This document shows, one piece after another, positions 55,292 to 64,000 of a stretch of 64,000 bases of DNA; position 1 is the first letter of the stretch, and every line of letters begins with the position of its first letter. Both the position numbers and the translations under genes were made by a program. Source of the stretch: Dirofilaria immitis (taxonomy: Eukaryota; Nematoda; Chromadorea; Rhabditida; Onchocercidae); NCBI GenBank assembly GCA_024305405.1, contig JAKNDB010000109.1, positions 3,968,001-4,032,000 on the forward strand, written 5' to 3'. The notes under the pieces were generated by a model. That model searched no databases and had not been told where the DNA came from. It saw nothing but the letters and a program-made list of their open reading frames with translations.

Positions 55292-55293
<2 letters not shown>

Positions 55294-58200
55294 ACGGGTA
55301 TAGGTATGTATGTGTATGAAGTATGTATGTAGCGTGTTTTGGTTTGAAATGTTTTTAATATAAGAATTTAATGATCAAAAACTGTAATACTATACGGCCT
55401 ATGGTAACGATTATGATTGTGATGTCGACCAAAACCAATTTTTAATAATTTTACAATTATTTTACAAAAACTATCATTCCGAACTTTACACTGTATTATT
55501 CATTTCGTCATATGTCTGCTGCAATAATGACTGTATTATTTCTGATGGCAATACATGAATATTAGGTAGTACTGATAGAGAAAAATAGAGTATCGAAATA
55601 ATGCAGAAGCTTAATGTAAAAAAAATATTCTTATTTCTATTCATTAATCAATATATGGTTAATTAACTCCCTAAGGTATCTAAAAAATATGTAAATCATG
55701 AGGACAAATGAATATATGATTTCAATGATTTTACACTGTCGTTTTTATCTTATAATTCTTTTTTTTTTTTTTAGCTAATATGGTGATGTCAAATGAAAAT
55801 AAATATTGACGCGAGAGCATCTTGAATATTAGAAGAAATTTGTTACATACGTATGCTACATAGGACTAAGAAATCATTCGAGAATGCAAATATATGTTAG
55901 TAATTTTTTATTTGGATAAATTGATATGAATCATACAACGCTTCCAAAATACCAACTTAAGGTTGCGTGTAAAAAAATACGGAATATTCTGAATGATCAA
56001 ACAATCAATCCTTCCTTGATTATTCTTTAGTGTTCCAGTCTAGAAATGTATACTTTGATTACTTAAAGGATTCGCTTTACTTTACGAATTTTGCAATTAA
56101 TAACACCGTTTTTTGTCTTCCTTGCCTTGTTTAACAAGCTCTTATAATGAAAAAAAAAGAACAGAATAGAGGAGAGGTGAGCAATTTTAATTTAGCAGTA
56201 TTTCAATTTGTCAATTTATCAGTATTGATGTTGGTAACACGTAAACTACATATACCTAATGATTCAACTTGCATGTATATTAAATGGTTAAATTAAGAAC
56301 AAAAGAGTAATATTATGTTTCAGAAAAGAATGAAGTTATCAGATTAACTAGTAACGAAATAATCGAGGGAAGGAATGAGGGTTAGCAGTTTCAATAATAT
56401 CCTGTGACAAAGGATATTGTCTATCAAACAGATATGATGAAATTTATAACTGTTTGGGTCCATTGAAGTCCAACACGATCGTAGGACACACAAATAAGTT
56501 GGCAAACATATGCAAACAATTGCAGACACACCCATACACAATGTACAATTGAGTCATAGATACACATATACATATAGTTCAAATTGTTTGTCATTCTACT
56601 AGTCATACTTTTCCATTTATTAATTCAATAACACATTGTTCTAATGTTTACTGTATTGAACAATCAGCAAAGCGGAATATGAGATTTATTAACCAATATA
56701 AGGCCAAGGATTTCTAGTGGTTATACACATTAGCAACTACATCAAAATAAGTTTAAATTTTATTTGTATCATACATAAATCATACAAAATATCATTTACC
56801 AAGTTGTTTTCAGAATAATAAAACTTTAGAATTAACACATCTGCTGATAAATGCAAGTCGAATTTTATCATAACAAATAGTGAATATTTACTTTCATCTA
56901 ATTGCTCATTTAGTGTAAGCATAAATTTTTTTAGATGACCAAACAGCATAAAGCTACATAAAGGTTACAAAAGATACATCTGGAGTTGATGCATATGTTG
57001 AAATTTTTATTACTGATAATGATCACTATTGCAATGATCATCACCGTCGTCCTCGCCGTAGATGCAATGATGAACCGTTGTTATTCAGTGGACAAAACTA
57101 ACGACTGCTTTACAAATTTATAAACACATATAGATACGATTACTTTTTCTCTTCTCATACATATTTCATTATTCACCGACATGTTCAAACGAGTCAACGA
57201 AATTAATTAAATAAAGAAGCGATTCCTTTATAGCTACCGGCAAATTTCTTTCCTTGTTAATTTACATTCTCTTCCAAATAGACAGAAAAATATTGTTGCG
57301 GGTCAATAACCATATATATTCATATTTTTGTTAATTCGAATTAGTTTACATATTAGTAGAAGGAAATGACAATGAAGGAAATCTAACAAAAACTCTTCTG
57401 CTTCGAGTTTCGTTGCCATAGTCTGAAGATAACTGAGGAAATGGCTCGTTAAAACTTGAATCGCTTCAAACTGCGCTAAAGAACTAGCGAAGCTCATACT
57501 TATGATAACGTCAAATCAATTTTCTTGGACTTAATATCATAATTTTACAGCATTGCAACAAAACATATATTTGTATGTTAAATACAGGAACACATTAGCG
57601 AAGGTGATGGGAAATTCGACTGGCAAGCCAATTTACTCAAAACTGAAAACAGTTGATCGCTCAAGTTACTAACTAAATCATTAGAGGCTCAATTGCGAAC
57701 AAGCAAAACTATGGAAAAGTTGACTGTAATTAAAAGGAATAATATTAGCAAAAAAATAAAACAAAATGAAGAGAATTTTTGCTTTAAATATATTCGTCGA
57801 AATAATAATATCATTAAGAAGTAAATATGAAACCATTTTTTTTTGTAAATCTTTTTGACAACATAAAAAAGCTAAAAATACTACTTCTGCATCGTGGAAA
57901 ATCCATTTATTGGAATAAATATGATTGGAAATATTTCACTTGTTGCATTGATTATATTTGCTTCTTTAAATAACCATGATTTTTTCGACTTTTGCAAGTT
58001 TTAAATGGATTAAGTGAATGATAGGTGAACAGTCAAAAATATTGTTCAGAGTACAAACTTGTGAAAATTTATTAAAAAAATTTGAAAAATTGATGAAATT
58101 ATATTTATTATAAAGAAGTGAGTTAATATTTGTATGAAAACATTAAGAAACTTAACCGATTCAAATAAATACTAACCAAAGTTTAAACCGAATTCGAAAC

Positions 58201-61200
58201 AATACCATATATTTATCCTTTTGCATTTTGCTGTAGATCGAATTGGTATTCAAAATACAGCGAAATGACTGTACAAGTCATTATTGTTTTTAATCCCTTA
58301 TCATTTGGACAAATTCTGCTTTTACAAACTTTAAAGTAATAATTTTTCGAGAGATAAGCAGAATAAGAGAAAGAAAAAGAATTAAACTTCTCCAGTTTTG
58401 AATTCTCTGGCATCATGATATCACTTCTGCAATTCATTCCTTATTCTTTACTTTTTCACTTTTTCACCTTCAATTTCCTGTCAGGTAGCCTAGGCCTATA
58501 ATCTCTCCAAATATTTTTTTACTAGAAATTGCTTTTCGTCTGCTCCTAACAAATCGTCTCACCTAAGTTATAAGAACAAATGAGAGCAGGGAAGAGCGAC
58601 TGTATGTTTTATTGTATTTGCAATTTAAAATTGAAAATTTTCGGAAAAGAAGAAGTTTACGATCCAGAAGATACAATCAGAATGTTAAAAAATGGACGTT
58701 ATCCGTTTGAATCAAACAACACTTTTTGATAATGATTTCCTGCCCTTCATGTGAAGAACAGGAAAGATGCCGCATTGCAGTCATTTCATTTCCTTTTGCA
58801 TAACTTGAAAAAAATGCAGAAAAGAAGGACAATGAACTTGAAGAAAAAGAAGTAATACCAATATATGGAAAACAATATATCAATGATAACATCAATAAAT
58901 AAAACTTCTTAGCATAATGTTGCTATAAGACAGAAAAAGAATTCTTTTACAGGCTTGCAAAACGGCCCGTTCATCAATCAAAGAAGGTCTCTCTCTCTGT
59001 CTTCCTCAGAATTAAAGCGATTTAGCTAATATCTTTTTTCCTCTTCTAGCCTTCTTTCCCGTCCCATATTTCTACAAATTCCTTTTTATTTTATTCTTGC
59101 CTACCTTCACCCGTTCTTTCCTTATCAACATGGCAATATTGAACGATTTCAAAACGCAAAGGAAAATTACGAATATTTTTGAAGTTAGAATATTTTTTGA
59201 ATTTTTAAACAAACCAGTAAATTTCTCAAAACTTCGAGAGTTTTTTTAAACCCATTTTGCAATTATTTATTGCGACGGCTGATATTTGCAGTTCCCAAAA
59301 GATGCTAGGACAGTGCTCAAAATCTTTTCTGGGATTAGTACTGGGAGATGAGCTATATTGATTGGTTAGACAATTCTACCAATTTCTGTAACAAATACAT
59401 CGCAAATACATTAATTATATCTTCTCTTAGTTATCATATATCGTACACTAATTTACTGCATCTCAAATATGTTTGGAGTCAGGAAAAGATCAGCAAAAGG
59501 AACGTAATATCCAGACTTCTTTTCTTCTCACTGTATTAATTTCTACATGGCAATGAAAGACGATGCATGCGAGACTCTTTTATCAACGAGAATCTTTTAT
59601 CAACTATTTGAAAAACTGATTAAATTAAAATTAGAATGAAAACGGTGAAATCGTTCTATTTACACAATAATCTAAAAATTGAGACTTATGGAAAAATCAC
59701 ACTGGTGTTGAAGGATAAATGCAACAATTTGCATTAAGATTTTTGAATAAATAAGTGCAAAGAAAGGAGAAAAATGTTGATAAAAGATTTTTGAGTTTTT
59801 AAATCAATGGATTAAAAAAGTCTGCAAAACAATGCATAAGAAATATATTATAATGAAAAGTAAGTGAATTTTTTTAAATCATCCTTGTTGATTAGCACAG
59901 CTTCGCAGACATAGTGCAATTTGTTTTGTTGATCACACATTTGCACATTTCGAAAAGGTTTAAAGTTTATTAAATTTACCTACATGGCAATCATTCCATA
60001 TGTGATGTGATAATCTTCCAATAATGTGATAATTTTTCAAGCAATTTGTATTAAACAAAATTTCTGAAAGATAATCCTTCCACTTATTTATTGATGAATT
60101 ACTTAGTTTTTTAAAGACGAAAAGCAAAATTATTCATTTATTTAAACTGGAAATATTAGCACAGAAAAGTATAAAATATTAAAAAGACACGAATTATCTC
60201 TTATCAATCCTCTTTCTACTTCACCGAAAGTAGACTTGTGGTTGTAGGAAATATATTTTCAAAAACGAATAATCAAGGAAAATGTGAAAATAATGTACAT
60301 TATTAAGAGATCCATAACCTTAAAAAACCGAACATTTTACTATCACAATTTGAACAATGATTTAAGCAACCTTATCGTAAGAACAATTTATGATTTTTTT
60401 TTTTATAATTTGCAAGATATAAAAAAGTATGACACATTCAGAAAAATTTAAAAATAAATAAATAATCCCAAAAGAGTAAGTGCAGGAAATCTTTTGATTC
60501 AGCTATACAAAATAATTTGAACTGGAAGCGTTTGTTATGGTTGGTTTGGTAGCGATCTTCTTCCTCCGTCCCTTTCCTTTTTTCTCGCAAGTGACGTACG
60601 AGAAGGAACACTAGACGATATTTATCACTTCAGAAAAAAAAGTGCTCTGTTACTCTCATTACTTTCCTATCTTTCTTTCCTCAAAGTTTTCGCTTATACT
60701 TCCTCACCTTTTTTTCAGGAAATACGAGGAAAAAATCTTAAAAATGAGCAACAAAAGAAAAAATCAATGGATTGCAAATTTTTACCAATTGTTTATAAAA
60801 CAAAATTATCGCATTCTATGTGGTTTAAGTTAGTTTTAATCTTCAACTTCCCAAGTTAGATGATATTTTTTTCCTTCCTTTCTATGCTGAATTTATGCAA
60901 CTGTGGTTATTCCATTTCATTGAAAATCTCTTTTGATGTGGAGTGATTTGCTTTCAGGGTACATTCAATAAGCTATGATGTTATGCTCAATAATGATGAA
61001 TTCAGGAGAAATATTACGCAATTAGTAAAATAAATGAAATTGGAATAAGCGAAGCATAAATTCTTTTCTAAATAAAATCAACACAACTAGAACATTGAAA
61101 TCACTGATTATTATCAACAAAAATCGATCAGTCATAGTAGAGCTCATTGTCAACAGAAAAAGCAGTAATGACGTGATTGCTCACATGACTGATTGCTTGG

Positions 61201-63002
61201 TCATAATTTTCGGGAAATATTTTCCTGGCAACAAAAACGCTGCTGTTAATTTTAGAATTTACCATTTATATAATCAAAAATGATAAGTCGATATTATCAC
61301 ATTACTATTTTTTCATTGCTCACTTCAAAATCAAGAAGTATAAGAAATCGTTTAACATTTGTTTTTTTTTTTTTTGTTCTAACTATGTTAACCATTCCCT
61401 TTTTCTAAAATTATTTAAAAGAGCAACATATTTTTTTGGCAATTTATCAAGAAAAGGTTAAGCCTCCTGGAAGCTATTGCATTACCAATATCAATGTTCC
61501 ATACGAAGCACTAAAAATTAATGAAAATGTTCTCCTGTATCTCTTATTTCAAAAAAAAGAGAAAATATATGGAAAACATAGATAGATAAAGAGATAGATT
61601 GATGAGATGAGTTGCTAGAAGCATCATATACCTGACTGTATATTTGCATTAGCATTCTTGGCACCCTGAATTATTATACACATTCTTTGCAAGCAACCTG
61701 ATGCTTCAAATCACAACAATCATCTTTTTCCAATATTCTTTTACTCATTCATGAAAAAAATTTGTGTAACTCTTAAAATTGGCCACATTTTTTCAGTATT
61801 ATAAGCAACCCCATTAAAAAAAAACAAGCTTGGCAAATATAGGCAGTAAAGTTGATTAAGGAATTGTTTAACCAGCTGAATTATAAACTTAAAAATGCTT
61901 ACATTGTAGTTTTAATTTATTAGAAAGCAAACTTAATTTTTGCATAGTTTTGTAATGAAATAGAAGTGAGACATTCACGTTTCATTTCTTTTTTTTTTTT
62001 AAAAAATAACTTGAACAGTTCAAAATCTCTCGTTGAATCTCAAATTCAAACCAAAAATAAATGAGGAACTTCCATTTTATTACAATTTCTTCTTGAAAAT
62101 GAAAAATTTTGTTAAATTTCTTCAGGATTTCGTATTACTTATATACGGAACTGTAATAAAGGATACACGACGCATATAAGATTAAATGAGTAACGAAGAT
62201 TGTTCGTTACGAAAATTGAAAAAACGATATGGGATAGAAAAAGAGAAATGAAAAATGAAAAAAGTTTACTCGTTACAGTAGCTTCCGCCTAATATCCATT
62301 CTTGCGATTGGCATCGAAACAACGATTTAAAAATCAGATGATTCTTGACTGACTTTACATCATAAGGTATCGCTTGCTTCTAAACAAAATGCAAATAGTC
62401 ATTGGCAATTTCGTGACTTTCAGATACTTCGCAGGCATATCAATTCGCTAGTCTCTTTATTTACATACCACTATCAATAATTTTTAACATCTCAGATCCT
62501 ATTTTACGAGCCAAATGAATTGGGCATGTTCGTTAGCTGTGTTTTGGTATAGACTAAACATGTCCCTTAATATTTTCCATAAAAGTAATCATTTGTAAAT
62601 ATTATAAGTTGCAACTTAGTGATTTGAAACGTTGTGGAAATCTAAAAAGTACATCAATCGTAAACTATCAAGCAGTGCTTGACTGCTAACCAGATTGAAC
62701 ACTAGCGAATCGTACATTCTCGAAGTCTCTAATCCTAATTTTGTTTTGATTTTAGAATAGCAATAGCCATATAATAGTAATTATTAATAAATTTATTTCT
62801 CATTATTATGATTTATGAGAAATCTATGACTGACGCATTTATTCATTTTTCAATTTGAAATCTAAAAATTTTTAAATTTCAATTTTTTCAAACTTAACAA
62901 AAATCAATTTATTAGATAATAAAGTACATGTATATACGTTTAAGTGCATATGTATAATATCTTTTAATATTCCTTTGTACTATTCGAATTTGTCTTCAAG
63001 GT

Positions 63003-63051
63003 ATTTTGCCGAAATCAAAAAAAAACAAAATTTTGCCGAAATCAAAAAAAC
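63003..63051. repeat. Short tandem duplication
   Basis: ATTTTGCCGAAATCAAAAAAA occurs twice (starting at 63003 and 63030), with copies differing only in the length of the A-run and a few trailing bases. Confidence 0.85.
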
Positions 63052-64000
63052 ATTTTTTTTGCTTTAACCGTAGACTATGTTAGGCATTGGTGACATTCGA
63101 TACATTTGATTGTATCTTTAATTAGCAATATCCAGTTATTGTGTAGCGCAAACAACGATATTTCTATCTACTAGAAAACATTCAGACTTCTTTATTTGGT
63201 CATTTTTCGCTTTGGAGCAATCCGGAATATCAGTGCACTCTTCAAGTTTAACCAAATATTCATATTTGAATTCTTGATCGTTTGTTGAAACTGAATGAAG
63301 CAACAGAGTGAGGTTAGGATATGTTAGGATATGTGCGTATATAATTACGGTTATGATTGATAAAAACTTACGAAATTAATCTGCTATAAAAAAATTATGC
63401 TTCTTATTTTCTAATCATTTCATCAAAACAAATCTTAGTTATTTCTCAATCTGTTTCTTTCTATCTATCTATTAGGACTTTCCTTGCATCATTCAGTGAA
63501 TTAATAATCCAAATATTGGAGTTTGAATAAATCCAACAAAAATTCGTGGCAATATACACTTAATTCTACATAATTCTTTTGATTCCAACTCGATGCAGTT
63601 CAAAAATTGTGAGGTTTATGACAGGTAAATGTGATAATAATCTAATGATGCCTAAAGATTCAACTAAACGGAGAATTTAATTGTATTTTTCTTTCTATAA
63701 TTGTATTCTGCTTCGCCAGTTCCTGTACCAAAAATGATTTAGAATCCAGAATATTATCACCGATGACTATTTTTTAAAGACTGCCCTAAATATCACTGAA
63801 ATGCTAATAGAGATTATCGAAAAAAAGCCTGCAAAAATCCCGTCCGTTTATTTTTCACTTCAGAGAAACCAGACTAAAAATCCATCGTTTTTCAATGCAG
63901 ATTCTCAAAAGTAAAATTAAAAAGATAATTTAATTAAATTAATAAACCAAAAGTTAAATAACTGGCAAATTCTTAATAATCGCTTCAATTTTATGGTATT

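Larger units (their letters stand above)
40202..64000. other. Gene-poor region upstream of gon-1 (about 24 kb)
   Basis: No recognisable gene on either strand. Open frames are at most about 108 codons (49256-49582, minus; 50240-50497 and 44759-45010, plus). All are low-complexity or resemble nothing I know, and none has a convincing chain of splice sites. The content is A+T-rich, with many poly-A/poly-T runs, microsatellites and short duplications listed separately. It may contain gon-1 regulatory sequence, untranslated exons, or the large introns of a gene whose exons lie outside the window. Confidence 0.6.

Noticed and set aside
55141..55332. 63-codon frame of repeated Tyr-Val-Cys-Met
   Set aside because: Pure translation of the ATGT/GT microsatellite.

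Overview
The window looks like nuclear DNA from a spirurid (clade III), probably filarial, nematode. It is strongly A+T-rich, genes are split into many small exons with GT...AG introns and TTTCAG-type acceptors, and the best recognised proteins match the Caenorhabditis gene set (GON-1, Ac45/VHA-19). The species cannot be fixed from the sequence alone. I see no bacterial, viral or transposon gene and no CRISPR array.

Layout. 1-2.4 kb: no gene recognised. 2.4-5.6 kb (+): a CRTAP / prolyl 3-hydroxylase (leprecan) family gene, with weak traces of a degenerate dioxygenase domain to about 6.4 kb. 6.8-7.7 kb (-): a two-exon mitochondrial [2Fe-2S] ferredoxin (FDX2 type), convergent with the first gene. 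9.7-13.4 kb (+): the V-ATPase accessory subunit Ac45 (vha-19 / ATP6AP1 type), divergent from the ferredoxin. 16.3-40.2 kb (-): a complete 38-exon gon-1 orthologue (ADAMTS9/20 class). It encodes a signal anchor, prodomain, metalloprotease, disintegrin-like/Cys-rich/spacer region, 18 thrombospondin type 1 repeats and a GON domain. 40.2-64 kb: about 24 kb with no recognisable gene, holding microsatellites, short tandem repeats and one strong hairpin next to the gon-1 start.

Three of the four genes act in secretion or the extracellular matrix: collagen modification or chaperoning in the ER, V-ATPase sorting and acidification, and matrix proteolysis guiding cell migration. The fourth serves Fe-S cluster assembly in mitochondria. 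Nothing suggests co-regulation beyond adjacency.

The most important technical point is that all four genes carry single-base reading-frame breaks (about eleven in roughly 9.5 kb of coding sequence), mostly at homopolymers and often inside highly conserved motifs. Restoring one base each time recovers the family sequence and the splice phase. This is best read as residual indel error in the assembly rather than four pseudogenes. Gene models from automatic callers will be fragmented here. I did not find a convincing undescribed system; the most biologically interesting candidate is the leprecan-family protein whose catalytic part looks lost or inactive.
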